NCBI GenBank assembly: GCA_964569015.1 | Contig: CAZMSN010000039.1 | Location: 1-17,677, forward strand | DNA length: 17,677 bases | DNA from: CAYQEC01 sp964569015 | Lineage (GTDB): Bacteria > Actinomycetota > Acidimicrobiia > Spongiisociales > UBA5794 | Reading direction: 5' to 3' | Shown here: positions 1 through 7,863 of the stretch, one piece after another | Layout of the letters: the number at the start of each line of letters is the position of its first letter | Numbering within the stretch: the stretch's first letter is position 1 | Program-made: the position numbers and the translations under genes | Notes under the pieces: generated by a model | What the model was told of the DNA's origin: nothing | The model's database searches: none | Seen by the model: only the letters and a program-made list of their open reading frames with translations

Positions 1-1208
1 TGGTCGTTGATGAGGAACAAGAGCTGCATGTGACGTGGCAGAAGGCGCTCGACGAGCTGAACCGACCATGACTCGAGCGCCTCGGGCATCAGCGTGTGGT
101 TGGTGTAGCCGAAGGTGCGGCGCACGATGTCCCACGCCTCCTCGAAATGCAGCGCCTCGTCGTCGATGAGGATGCGAAGCAGTTCCGGAATGGCGAGGGC
201 AGGATGGGTGTCATTGAGCTGCAGCACGACCATTTCCGGGAGCATGCGTATGTCGTGTCCCGCCGCGTGGAAGTCCCGCAGCATGTCCTGGACGGCGCAC
301 GACACGAAGAAGTACTGCTGCATCAACCGCAGCTCGAGCCCGGCGTCGATCTGATCGTTCGGGTACAGCACGCTGCTGATGCGCTCACCGAGGAGCTGCT
401 CCTCGTATGCCTTGACGTACTCCCCGTTGTTGAAGAACTCCAGGTTGAAGACCTCCGACGCGTGCGCCGACCAGAGGCGCAGCGTGTTGACGATCCGGTT
501 TCTGTACCCGACGACAGGAGTGTCGTAGGGGATCCCGACCACGACGGTCTCAGGCTTCCATTGCGTCCCACCCGGGGTCCGCCAGTCGTTGCCTCTGACG
601 CGTCCACCGAAGTGCACATGAACCCGGCGCTCGGGGCGCTCGATCTCCCACGGGTAGCCTTCACGCAGCCAATCGTCGGGCTCTTCCACCTGAGCTCCCG
701 CGCTGATGCGCTGACGGAAAATGCCGTATCTGTAGCGAATGCCATGGCCCTGGCCGGGAAGGCCGAGCGTGGCGATCGAATCGAGGAAACAGGCCGCGAG
801 CCTGCCCAAGCCGCCGTTGCCCAGCCCGGCATCTCTCTCCGTCTCGACAATGGCATCCCAGTCCACCCCGAGCGTGCCGCAAGCCGCCACGAGATCTCCG
901 TAGATCCCGACATTGATGGCGTTGTTGGTAAGGACCCGCCCTACCAGGTACTCCATCGAGAGGTAGTGAACCGTGCGAGGACTCACCTCGGCGTGGATTC
1001 GCTGGGTCGTCAGCCACGCATCCATGATGTGCTCGCGCACCGTCATCGCCACTGCCGTGTACCAGTCGTGCATGGTTGCGGACTGGGTGGATTCGGCGAG
1101 CGAATACCGCAGGTGCCAGCGGATGCGGTCGGCCATGCGCCCGCTCGCTTCGAGAGCGGAAGTGTCCCTCGGCAGGGACACCCCTGGTATGTCGGTCGGA
1201 AGAGTCAT
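1..1208 (-). CDS. glgP: Glycogen/starch phosphorylase, 5' part (runs off window)
   Basis: Glycogen phosphorylase removes glucose from alpha-1,4-glucan ends with phosphate, giving glucose-1-phosphate in the cytoplasm. About 402 residues are present, the N-terminal half of a family usually above 800 residues; the PLP-binding C-terminal half lies beyond the left edge. Visible family blocks are YLSMEYLVGR, the glycine-rich GLGNGGLGRLAACFLDS stretch, and VLQLNDTHPALAIPEL. The ATG start at 1208 has a good ribosome site (GGGGAG, 1214-1219) five bases upstream. A TACGCT hexamer (1245-1250, minus strand) is a possible -10 about 36 bases upstream, without a recognisable -35. It lies downstream of the small membrane gene and phosphate transporter on the same strand and could be read with them. 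Family assignment is secure. Confidence 0.95.
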   Translation of the reverse strand, partial: MTLPTDIPGVSLPRDTSALEASGRMADRIRWHLRYSLAESTQSATMHDWYTAVAMTVREHIMDAWLTTQRIHAEVSPRTVHYLSMEYLVGRVLTNNAINVGIYGDLVAACGTLGVDWDAIVETERDAGLGNGGLGRLAACFLDSIATLGLPGQGHGIRYRYGIFRQRISAGAQVEEPDDWLREGYPWEIERPERRVHVHFGGRVRGNDWRTPGGTQWKPETVVVGIPYDTPVVGYRNRIVNTLRLWSAHASEVFNLEFFNNGEYVKAYEEQLLGERISSVLYPNDQIDAGLELRLMQQYFFVSCAVQDMLRDFHAAGHDIRMLPEMVVLQLNDTHPALAIPELLRILIDDEALHFEEAWDIVRRTFGYTNHTLMPEALESWSVQLVERLLPRHMQLLFLIND

Positions 1209-1295
1209 GTTGTCTCCCCGATCAGCGCGACGGGGAATCGCCGCAGCGTAGCCTCTCTCGGGGGAAAAGGCCGGCGTCTCGACGGCCGCTCAGGC

Positions 1296-1520
1296 TCACC
1301 ACCGCTGGGCGGTGACCGCTCCCGCGACGCCACCAAGCACGGCACCGCCGACCAGCCAGCCCAGCACGGCGCCGCCGATCAACAGCCCGATCGTCAGACC
1401 GGCGATGCCGCCGGCAAGAGCTCCGACCCTCATCCCTGCGATCCAGTCCCAGGGAGTCAGTCCTTGGCGGCGACCGTCACTCGTGTTCATCCCCGTCATC
1501 GTACCCGCGTCCCTCGACAC
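1296..1520 (-). CDS. Small glycine-rich membrane protein, unknown function
   Basis: This encodes a 74-residue protein if the GTG at 1520 is used; in-frame ATGs at 1499 and 1490 are alternatives, and I cannot decide between them because each has only a weak G-rich site upstream. The first 25-30 residues are polar, with a TPWDW motif. They are followed by a hydrophobic, glycine-rich stretch (GALAGGIAGLTIGLLIGG..., then a second VLGWLVGGAVLGGVAGAV block) that would form one or two membrane helices of glycine-zipper type. The protein ends in AQRW. It sits between the phosphate transporter and glgP on the same strand, 47 bases after the transporter stop. No function is claimed. The hydrophobic pattern makes it more likely real than a chance frame. 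Confidence 0.6.
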   Translation of the reverse strand: MSRDAGTMTGMNTSDGRRQGLTPWDWIAGMRVGALAGGIAGLTIGLLIGGAVLGWLVGGAVLGGVAGAVTAQRW

Positions 1521-1567
1521 CTCAGAGCGCCCTCGTCCGGAGAGGCCTGGGACGCCTGACCGAAAGG

Positions 1568-3253
1568 CTACGTCGTCGCCCGCTCGGACACGGGCACGGC
1601 GACGCGAGCCGTGCGCTTGGCGAAGTAGTAGATCCGCTTCAGGTTGGCGATGACGTCCGTTTCGAGGCGGTAGGCCTCCACGCGGTACGGCGCGTCGGCG
1701 ACGAGTCGCTCGGCCTCATGCAGCTGGGCCTCCTGCTCCATGTCGTTGATGGTGGCCTTCATGGCGGACACCCGGTGGGCGGCCGCCTCGTCTTTCCGGG
1801 TGACGGCCACCATCGCCAGGTCGAAGGCGGCCTCGATCTGGCCGAAGAAGTCTTCGATCAGTTCCCGCGTGCCGGTGCTGACCAAGATGCCCTGATCGAG
1901 CCGGGAGGTCCCGAGCGTCACGAGGTTCGTTTCGATGATGTCCCCGATAGCCTCGAGGTTGTTGGTCGCTTCCATGAGCTGGATCATGGCCTCGGTATCG
2001 TGGCTCCCCAGCTTCGTCCGGCTCACCTCACCGAGGTACGCCACGATGTATCCGTGCAAGGCATCTACCTCATCGTCCATCGCTTCGACGGCCTCCAGGG
2101 CGATGCGAGGGCCGTCGAGCACCGCCGGCAGCGCCGCCGTCAGCATCCCCCGCACCCGCTCGGCCATTCGCAGCAACTCGAGGCGGGCCCGGTCGAGCGC
2201 CAGCGCCGGTGTCCCGAACAACTCCCGGTCGAGGTATTTCGGCCGTACCACAGCTTCCTCGTCCTCCGGCCGATCCGGCACGAGACGGGTCACGAACGCA
2301 GCGATCTGTTTCGTGAAACCCACGAAGAGCAGCGTGTTGGCCACATTGAAGATGGTGTGTGCATTCGCGATCTGTCGACCCAGGCCGCCCCCGATGCGGG
2401 ACACGAACGCAGCGAGCTGTGGAATGAAGGCGAGCCAGATGACGACACCAAAGACGTTGAAGAGCGTGTGTGCCAGAGCCGCTCGATGTGCCTCGCGCGG
2501 CTTGCCGATGGTGGCGAGCTGAGCGGTCACGCTCGTTCCAACGTTCGCGCCCAGCACGATGGCGATTCCCGCTTCGAGTGACACCAGGCCCTCGAAGGCG
2601 AGGGCGAGGACCACGCCGGTCGTCGCCGCCGACGACTGGATGACCGCGGTGAACACCGCACCGGCGAGCACACCGGCGAGCGGGTTCTCCAAGTCTGCCA
2701 TCAGGTGGTGGAAAGGCTCGTAGTCGCGCAGCGGCTGCATGGCGTCGCCCATGATCGACATCCCGAAGAACACCAGCCCCAGCCCGAGCACAACGGCCCC
2801 CTGTGATTGCCGGGCCTCGTTCCGGGAGATGAACAGCGTCGCGAAGCCGATCGCCACCAAGAGCAAGGAGTACTTGGTGATCTTGAACGCGATGATCTGC
2901 GCAGTGACCGTCGTACCGATGTTGGCGCCCATGATCACGCCGATCGACTGAGGGAGGGTCATCAGCCCGGCCGACACGAAGCCGACGACGAGCACCGTGG
3001 TCACCGAGGACGATTGAATCATCGCCGTCACCCCGGCTCCGGTGAGCACGCCGGTGAAGCGGTTGGACGTCAACTTGGCGAGGATCGCCCGCATGTGGTC
3101 CCCCGCGATGACCTTGAGTGCCTCGGTCATGCGATCCATTCCGAGCAGGAGGATGGCGAGGCCCCCGAAGAGCCCCATGAAGAGGGTGAAGTACTCGATG
3201 TCGCCGGAGGCGGCCTCACCGCTGTCTGCAAAGGCGATCAGGATCGGGCACAC
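1568..3253 (-). CDS. Na+/phosphate cotransporter family protein with PhoU-like C-terminal domain
   Basis: This 561-residue protein belongs to the Na/Pi-cotransporter II family (NptA/YjbB-like), which moves inorganic phosphate coupled to sodium across the cytoplasmic membrane. The family's internal inverted repeat is clear: QSSS at about residues 80-83 followed by GANIGTTVTA (109-118), then QSSAATT at 206-212 followed by GANVGTSVTA (235-244). Hydrophobic helices fill roughly residues 20-320. The remainder (about 350-560) is a charged helical region typical of the fused PhoU-like domain. Start is GTG at 3253 with AAGGGAG ten bases upstream; no ATG fits better. Stop is TAG. Direction of transport (uptake or efflux) cannot be told from sequence. 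Confidence 0.92.
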   Translation of the reverse strand: MCPILIAFADSGEAASGDIEYFTLFMGLFGGLAILLLGMDRMTEALKVIAGDHMRAILAKLTSNRFTGVLTGAGVTAMIQSSSVTTVLVVGFVSAGLMTLPQSIGVIMGANIGTTVTAQIIAFKITKYSLLLVAIGFATLFISRNEARQSQGAVVLGLGLVFFGMSIMGDAMQPLRDYEPFHHLMADLENPLAGVLAGAVFTAVIQSSAATTGVVLALAFEGLVSLEAGIAIVLGANVGTSVTAQLATIGKPREAHRAALAHTLFNVFGVVIWLAFIPQLAAFVSRIGGGLGRQIANAHTIFNVANTLLFVGFTKQIAAFVTRLVPDRPEDEEAVVRPKYLDRELFGTPALALDRARLELLRMAERVRGMLTAALPAVLDGPRIALEAVEAMDDEVDALHGYIVAYLGEVSRTKLGSHDTEAMIQLMEATNNLEAIGDIIETNLVTLGTSRLDQGILVSTGTRELIEDFFGQIEAAFDLAMVAVTRKDEAAAHRVSAMKATINDMEQEAQLHEAERLVADAPYRVEAYRLETDVIANLKRIYYFAKRTARVAVPVSERATT

Positions 3254-3603
3254 CTCGGCTCTGCTCCCTTCTCAGCTCACGACGGTCGCCAACGCCGCCG
3301 GCTCCCCTGGGCCTGCATCGGCCCTTGTTCGGGGAGCGAAGCTCACACCACGGCGCTCGAAACCAGGCCCGCGGAACTCCGATGCTCCAATGCAAACAGG
3401 TGACTCCGCTCTTGTAGCGTAGCGGCCGCGGTGGCCCATTCTGGGGCAGATCGTGCGTTCCGTGCCGGCGCCCCGCCGCCCGGTCACGAGCGTTTGCGCT
3501 CTCACCGTTGTGGGCAGCACCGTCGGGAGTCGATGGTCCTTGCAGCCGCGGGAACTCTTCGACCGTCCGGCGGGTCCTGAGCTCGGATGGAGGAGGAAGC
3601 ACG
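3254..3603. other. Intergenic region between divergent genes
   Basis: This 350-base region separates the phosphate transporter (minus) from the metallopeptidase fragment (plus). Short open frames here look like shadows, with no family resemblance. The only promoter-like element I see is an overlapping pair of hexamers at 3415-3421 (TAGCGT on plus, TACGCT on minus), without a credible -35. I see no RNA gene or terminator. Confidence 0.4.
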
Positions 3604-3879
3604 ATGCGCTGGCGGCGACTCGAACAGAGCGACAACGTGGACGACAGACGGGGCCGAACGGCCAAGGTGGCCGGAGGCGTCGGTGGCCTGGGGATCATCG
3701 GAGTGTTGGGCGCCCTGTTCCTCGGCGGCTTTGGCGGTGACGGCGGCGGCCTGGGAGACCTACTCAGCGGGCTTCAGCAGGTCCCCGAAGCCGCCGCTCC
3801 CCAGGAGGACGCCTCGGAGTTCGAGGGAATCGATGACGAGGAAGCCTTCGTGCGATCGGGCAGCATCGACCCCTCGTGA
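3604..3879 (+). CDS. KPN_02809-family neutral zinc metallopeptidase, 5' fragment broken near a repeat and gap
   Basis: Only the N-terminus of a putative neutral zinc metallopeptidase (YpfJ/Zn_peptidase family, usually about 280-300 residues) is present. The opening MRWRRLEQSDNVDDRRG is the family signature, followed by a glycine-rich transmembrane stretch (GGVGGLGIIGVLGALFLGG, about residues 24-42) and an acidic linker ending EEAFVR at residue 84. The frame then enters a repeated 22-base segment and stops at TGA 3877-3879 after 91 codons. Shifted one frame, bases 3921-3943 read VVLCDTF, which resembles the next expected family block (VVLADTEDVW), so the gene appears interrupted by an 88-base, frame-shifting duplication or a contig-end assembly error. 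The HExxH catalytic part would be in the gap. The start is well supported by GGAGGAGG upstream of ATG 3604. Confidence 0.75.
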   Translation: MRWRRLEQSDNVDDRRGRTAKVAGGVGGLGIIGVLGALFLGGFGGDGGGLGDLLSGLQQVPEAAAPQEDASEFEGIDDEEAFVRSGSIDPS

Positions 3880-3965
3880 CCGCGACCCAACTCGGCCCTC
3901 AGCTCGGCGCTCGGCAGGCTCGGTCGTCCTGTGCGACACCTTCTCGGGCAGCATCGACCCCTCGT
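3856..3965. repeat. 22-base direct repeat, 88-base period, at contig end
   Basis: The 22 bases at 3856-3877 recur exactly at 3944-3965, where the contig ends in the N-run. The offset of 88 is not a multiple of three, so it shifts the metallopeptidase frame. It may be the first unit of a collapsed tandem repeat or an assembly artefact; the visible sequence cannot distinguish these. Confidence 0.7.
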
Positions 3966-4065
3966 NNNNNNNNNNNNNNNNNNNNNNNNNNNNNNNNNNN
4001 NNNNNNNNNNNNNNNNNNNNNNNNNNNNNNNNNNNNNNNNNNNNNNNNNNNNNNNNNNNNNNNNN
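3966..4065. other. Scaffold gap (100 N)
   Basis: Exactly 100 N, the conventional placeholder for a gap of unknown length. From the flanks it should hold roughly 200 missing residues of the metallopeptidase and the last 15-20 residues of the YqgE protein, so the real distance is probably several hundred bases. Confidence 0.95.
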
Positions 4066-4580
4066 GCGAGCCGATTGGGCTGCCGTTTGAGAACCCTCCT
4101 CCACAGTCCCTCCGGTTCGTCCGTGAACACGTCCGCCTCCTCCGCCGACACCACGAACCACGACGCGATCGCCAATTCCAGCTCGAGCTGGCTCCCCTCC
4201 CAACCGGAGTAGCCGGAGAACACCCTGACGCGCCCGAGATTCGGGACGTCGCTCGGATCGGACCCGAGGTCGATGGTGCCGATCGATCCGAGCGCCGGCA
4301 GCCACTCGTCATCTCCCAGGCCCCTCTCCCCTACCCCAACGGCCACGTCGTTGAGGACCGGCCCGCCGACGAACACCACCGGCGGGGACGCCACGTACAG
4401 ATCCCAACCGGGCAGATGGGAGGACACCGGTTCTTCAGTCGGGCGATTGAGCACTACACCGACGCTGCCGTCGGGCCCGTGCTCGAGAAGGAGCACCACC
4501 GTTCGGTGGAAATTGGAGTCGAGCAGGCCGGGTGCTGCCACCAGCAGGGTCCCGGCGAGCGATGCCACCCGGTCACTCAT
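4066..4580 (-). CDS. YqgE/AlgH family protein, C-terminus lost in gap
   Basis: The 171 visible residues match the YqgE/AlgH family (DUF179): GTLLVAAPGLLDSNFHRTVVLLLEH near the N-terminus, GVVLNRPTE, VFVGGPV, and VFSGYSGWEGSQLELE, then a tail (EPEGLWRRVLKRQ) that in homologues is followed by some 15-20 more residues. The family has a known fold but no firmly established biochemical role; some members are annotated as transcriptional regulators. The ATG at 4580 is preceded by a TAGTCT hexamer nine bases upstream rather than a Shine-Dalgarno site, suggesting a very short or absent leader. It lies 76 bases downstream of the AI-2E permease stop on the same strand and faces the metallopeptidase fragment across the gap. 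Confidence 0.9.
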
Positions 4581-4589
4581 CTGTCGGCC

Positions 4590-4595
4590 AGACTA
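4590..4595 (-). promoter_or_regulatory. Putative -10 (TAGTCT) of the yqgE gene
   Basis: TAGTCT on the minus strand lies nine bases before the ATG at 4580. No -35 is recognisable. It fits the pattern of TANNNT hexamers close to start codons elsewhere in this window. Confidence 0.45.
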
Positions 4596-4656
4596 CTCGA
4601 CGATCCGAGACAATCCGCTTACGCCCAAACGGGCTGGCCCGCATACGTATCAGCTG

Positions 4657-5874
4657 TCAGCGGCCCGCTCGACTCCCGCTCCCCGGCCCCGGGCCCCGTC
4701 CCCGATCTCCCTCCCGGTCTCGCTCCCGCGTCGCCTGGTGGTCGGCCAGGAGCTCGGATTCCACCAGGTCGTGGCGATGCAGATAGGTCGAGACAAACGC
4801 CTGCACCGTCGCTGCCACCGGCAGCGCCATGATGGCGCCGGCCGCGCCGAGCAGCGTTCCACCCACGATGGCGGACCCGAAGGCGACCGCCGGGTGGAGC
4901 GACATCGTGCGCGCCGTGATGCGAGGGCTGATGAGGTAGTTCTCCGCCTGCTGGTACACCACGATGAACACCGCGACCCAGATGGCTTTGGCCGGGCTCT
5001 CCAGAAGTGCGATGAGGAGCGGCAGGAGGCCCCCGATGTACGTGCCGACAACCGGGACGAATTGGGACAAGACACCGAGCCAGAGACCGAGCGGCAGCGC
5101 AAACGGAACCCCGATGATCGTCAGAGCCACCCACGTCACGAGACCGGACACCGCAGCCAGTAGGGCCCGTGAGTAGAAGTAACCGCCGGTCTTGTCGACG
5201 GCGATCTCGATGACACGCAACACCTCGATCTGCTTGGAGGGCGAGAGGATCGAGAGCACGGCGCGGCGCCATTTGGGCGCTTCCGCTGTGAGGTAGAAGG
5301 TGAACAGGGCGATCGTGAGCCCCTGGAAGATGGTCGTGATCAGCCGGCTGCCAACGCCGAAGACGCTGCCGGCGACGTTGGCAGCGATGTCCTTGAGCGA
5401 CGTGTCGACCGAGCCGAGTGCCTCAGTCAGCCCCTGCCCGGAGATGTCCACGTCGAAACGCGCCGCGAACTCGGTGAGCCGATCGATGTAGTCGGGCATC
5501 CGATCGACCAGCATGCCAACCTCATCGATGATCAGCGGGATCATGAGGCCGATGAAGAGCAGGACCACCGTCACGACCAGCAGCAGCATGACGCCGGTGG
5601 CGAGTCCGCGCTTCCACCCGTGGCGGCAGAGGAAGACGACCGCCGGCTCGAGAGCGATCGCCAGGAAAAGCGAGATCAGCAGCAGGATCAGGAAGCCCTG
5701 CAGGCGGCGCCCCACCACGTAGACGATCCACAGCAGCACCACGCCGGTGAGGATCTGCCGCAGCAAGCCGGGAATCCACCGCGGCATGCCCTCCACCGGC
5801 GCGAAGACGGAGAAACCGCGATCTCGCGCCCGCTTCTCAGGCGCCGGAGGAGCCGCGTCCGGCGTGTCGCTCAT
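4657..5874 (-). CDS. AI-2E family transporter (TqsA/PerM-like permease)
   Basis: A polytopic membrane protein of the AI-2E transporter family (PF01594), 405 residues from the ATG at 5874. Hydrophobic helices begin near ILTGVVLLWIVYVVGRRLQGFLILLL. The long extracytoplasmic amphipathic region follows (DRMPDYIDRLTEF... to about FGVGSRLITTIF). The C-terminal half carries the family hallmarks PLGLWLGVLSQFVPVVGTYIGG and FIVVYQQAENYLISPRI. The tail is a low-complexity charged/glycine stretch (RERDREGDRGRGPGPGSG), which is unusual. Members export or exchange small molecules or ions; the name does not prove AI-2 as substrate. An alternative ATG at 5916 (419 residues) has a good GAGGGGAG site, but those bases also form the promoter of the divergent deaminase. 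I prefer 5874, which has TAGCCT eight bases upstream. The start is uncertain. Confidence 0.9.
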   Translation of the reverse strand: MSDTPDAAPPAPEKRARDRGFSVFAPVEGMPRWIPGLLRQILTGVVLLWIVYVVGRRLQGFLILLLISLFLAIALEPAVVFLCRHGWKRGLATGVMLLLVVTVVLLFIGLMIPLIIDEVGMLVDRMPDYIDRLTEFAARFDVDISGQGLTEALGSVDTSLKDIAANVAGSVFGVGSRLITTIFQGLTIALFTFYLTAEAPKWRRAVLSILSPSKQIEVLRVIEIAVDKTGGYFYSRALLAAVSGLVTWVALTIIGVPFALPLGLWLGVLSQFVPVVGTYIGGLLPLLIALLESPAKAIWVAVFIVVYQQAENYLISPRITARTMSLHPAVAFGSAIVGGTLLGAAGAIMALPVAATVQAFVSTYLHRHDLVESELLADHQATRERDREGDRGRGPGPGSGSRAGR

Positions 5875-5882
5875 GGGTGGAG

Positions 5883-5888
5883 AGGCTA
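5883..5888 (-). promoter_or_regulatory. Putative -10 (TAGCCT) for the AI-2E permease
   Basis: TAGCCT on the minus strand ends eight bases before the ATG at 5874, which lacks a Shine-Dalgarno site. This suggests a nearly leaderless message. No convincing -35. Confidence 0.4.
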
Positions 5889-5920
5889 GCTGCCGTACCC
5901 GTTCGCCATCCGCCATTCGG

Positions 5921-5926
5921 TAGGCT
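5921..5926 (+). promoter_or_regulatory. Putative -10 (TAGGCT) for leaderless adenosine deaminase mRNA
   Basis: TAGGCT is followed by exactly six bases and then the ATG at 5933, so transcription would begin at or next to the start codon. There is no purine-rich ribosome site. The same spacing occurs before three other genes here. Confidence 0.55.
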
Positions 5927-5932
5927 CCCCTC

Positions 5933-6997
5933 ATGGACCGGGAACTGCTACGCAGCCTGCCCAAGGCGTTGCTCCACGATCACCTCGATGGCGGGCTCCG
6001 TGTCGACACGGTGCTCGACCTCGCCGACGAACTGGGCTATCGGGGTCTTCCATGCACCGATGCCGCCGGGCTGACGGCCTGGTTCGATCAGGGCGAATCG
6101 GGATCGCTCGCCAGATACCTGGAGGCCTTCGCCCACACCGTCGCCGTCATGCAGACCGCCCCGGCCCTCGAGCGCGTCGCCTACGAGGCCGCCGTCGATC
6201 TCGCCGCCGATGGTGTCGTCTATGCCGAGCTTCGCTACGCCCCCTTCTTGCACGTCGCCCGAGGACTCTCTCCCGAGGCTGTGGTGGAGGCGGTGCAGGC
6301 TGGGCTCGACCGCGCCCACCAGGAATCGGGCATCGTGACAGGCACTATCGTCGTCGCGCTACGCCACCTCCGAGACTCCGAGGACGTCGCTCGGCTCGGG
6401 GCACGCTTCGCAGGGGCCGGAGTCATCGGTTTCGACCTCGCCGGACCCGAACTCGGCAACCCGGCCGACGAGCATGTCACGGCCTGCCGATACGCCCGCG
6501 AGAACGGCCTGGGACTGACCATCCACGCCGGCGAGGCTGACGGGCCTCACAGCATCTGGCGCGCTCGAGCTCGCTGTGGAGCGCAGCGCCTCGGCCATGG
6601 AGTCCGCATCATCGAAGATGCCACCGTTGAGGACGGCGAGATCGTCGCACTAGGTGGCGTGGCGCGAGTCGTGCTCGACCACCGCGTTCCCCTCGAGCTC
6701 TGCCCGACCTCCAACGTCGATACCGGCGTGTGCCCGGACGTCGCCCGCCACCCCCTGGGGATGCTCCATCGTGCCGGCTTCGCTCTCACCCTCAACACCG
6801 ACAATCGCCTGATGAGCGCGGTCTCCCTCACCGACGAGTTCGCCAACGCGGTGGAGCATCACGCCTTCGGGCCGTGCGATCTCGAGGACGTGACGGTGCG
6901 CGCCATCGAGGCCGGCTTTGGGGATTGGCCGGCGCGACGTGGCTTGATCGAGAAGATCGTGAGGCCTGCGTATCGTGCTGCACGCGAGGGCACCTGA
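5933..6997 (+). CDS. add: Adenosine deaminase
   Basis: Adenosine deaminase converts adenosine (and deoxyadenosine) to inosine in purine salvage. The 354-residue length matches the family. Visible active-site blocks, in order, are KALLHDHLDGGLR with the two zinc histidines of HxH, ELRYAPFLH, GFDLAGPE, TIHAGEADGPHSIW with the third zinc histidine and catalytic glutamate, RLGHGVRI, LELCPTSNVDTGV, and TLNTDNRLMSAVSLTDEF with the metal/base-handling aspartate region. The NTDNRLMS form is the one commonly seen in bacterial Add. The start at 5933 places the conserved KALLHDH about 11 residues from the N-terminus, as usual. Divergent from the AI-2E permease; convergent with the hydrolase, 39 bases apart. 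Confidence 0.95.
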   Translation: MDRELLRSLPKALLHDHLDGGLRVDTVLDLADELGYRGLPCTDAAGLTAWFDQGESGSLARYLEAFAHTVAVMQTAPALERVAYEAAVDLAADGVVYAELRYAPFLHVARGLSPEAVVEAVQAGLDRAHQESGIVTGTIVVALRHLRDSEDVARLGARFAGAGVIGFDLAGPELGNPADEHVTACRYARENGLGLTIHAGEADGPHSIWRARARCGAQRLGHGVRIIEDATVEDGEIVALGGVARVVLDHRVPLELCPTSNVDTGVCPDVARHPLGMLHRAGFALTLNTDNRLMSAVSLTDEFANAVEHHAFGPCDLEDVTVRAIEAGFGDWPARRGLIEKIVRPAYRAAREGT

Positions 6998-7013
6998 ATC
7001 GAGGAGCCTCGAT
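6998..7013. terminator. Short inverted repeat between convergent genes
   Basis: ATCGAGG (6998-7004) and CCTCGAT (7007-7013) form a 6-7 bp hairpin directly after the deaminase stop and before the convergent hydrolase stop at 7037. There is no clear U-tract, so at best it is a weak bidirectional terminator. Confidence 0.35.
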
Positions 7014-7036
7014 CCGGTGCTGCTTCTTCGCCCCGC

Positions 7037-7852
7037 TCAGTCCGATCCCAGCCGGGCCCCGACCCAGGCCGTCACGTAGTCCAGCACTCGATCCTTCTCA
7101 GGCTCGTTGTGCAGCTCGTGGCGCAAGTTCGCAAAGACCTCACGCTCCGCCAGGGGCAGCTCGCCGAGGGGCGCCGAGGACGCCGTGGGAACCAGCGTGT
7201 CGGCGCCACCGTGGATCACGAGGAGCGGCAGCCCGATGTCGTCGAGATGTTCGAGCGCTGCTCTCATCGCTGCGAGAGAGATCGCTCCGAAACGCACCGT
7301 CACCTTCGTCTCCACGAGTGGATCGGCGAAATAGGCCCGTGCGATCCCGGGATCCCGCGAGAGCTGCTCGCCCTTGACGGGGGTCCGAACCCGTATCTTG
7401 GGCGCAACTCTCGCCAGTATCTTCACGACCGGCTGGAGCAGCGACGGCAGGCTCGCCGCCAGCGCCGGCGCCGAGAGGACCAGCAGATCGGGCTGGGGCC
7501 GCTCCGACTGAGCGTATGTGGTGCAGAGGAGACCGCCGAGAGAGTGCCCGTACAGCACGAGCGGCCGCCCGGGGAAGCGCGCCCACTCGATCATCGATTC
7601 CACGTCGTCGAGAAAGTCGGACCAACGCTCGACATCGAGACGGTTCCCCGTCGAGAGCCCGTGCCCGCGCAGGTCAAAGGCGTACGTGTCGAGTCCGTGG
7701 TCGGCGAAACGGCCGCCCACGTGCTCCCAACGACCGCTGTGTTCGCCAAGGCCGTGCACCAGCAGCACCGATGCTCGCGGCTGCCCCACCGGCCATCGCC
7801 GCGTGTGCAGCGTCACTCCCCCTCCCACAGCGATGCTTCCGGTCGTGCTCAC
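7037..7852 (-). CDS. Alpha/beta hydrolase, monoacylglycerol lipase-like
   Basis: A 271-residue serine hydrolase of the alpha/beta fold, closest in motifs to monoacylglycerol lipases/lysophospholipases (Hydrolase_4 type). Features are LLVHGLGEHSGRW with the oxyanion-hole region (about 31-42), DLRGHGLSTG, the nucleophile elbow GHSLGG with Ser104, HGGADTLV with the likely acid Asp218, and LRHELHNEPEKDRV with the catalytic histidine (245 or 248). Start is GTG at 7852, 11 bases after the polyphosphate glucokinase stop, so the two are very likely co-transcribed; a longer reading upstream would overlap that gene and has no family support. No signal peptide, so probably cytoplasmic. The natural substrate cannot be named from sequence. 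Confidence 0.88.
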   Translation of the reverse strand: MSTTGSIAVGGGVTLHTRRWPVGQPRASVLLVHGLGEHSGRWEHVGGRFADHGLDTYAFDLRGHGLSTGNRLDVERWSDFLDDVESMIEWARFPGRPLVLYGHSLGGLLCTTYAQSERPQPDLLVLSAPALAASLPSLLQPVVKILARVAPKIRVRTPVKGEQLSRDPGIARAYFADPLVETKVTVRFGAISLAAMRAALEHLDDIGLPLLVIHGGADTLVPTASSAPLGELPLAEREVFANLRHELHNEPEKDRVLDYVTAWVGARLGSD

Positions 7853-7863
7853 AACGTCTGCTC

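Noticed and set aside
96..1559. Long plus-strand open frame (487 codons) opposite glgP
   Set aside because: It is antisense to an unmistakable glycogen phosphorylase; its residues are Arg/Pro/His-rich shadow composition with no motif. High G+C produces such frames.
3774..4580. Open frames bridging the first N-run and joining YqgE to sequence left of the gap
   Set aside because: The frame is continuous only because N is read as unknown residues; sequence left of the gap has no YqgE similarity. The same applies to frames bridging 8600-8699 and 15833-15932.
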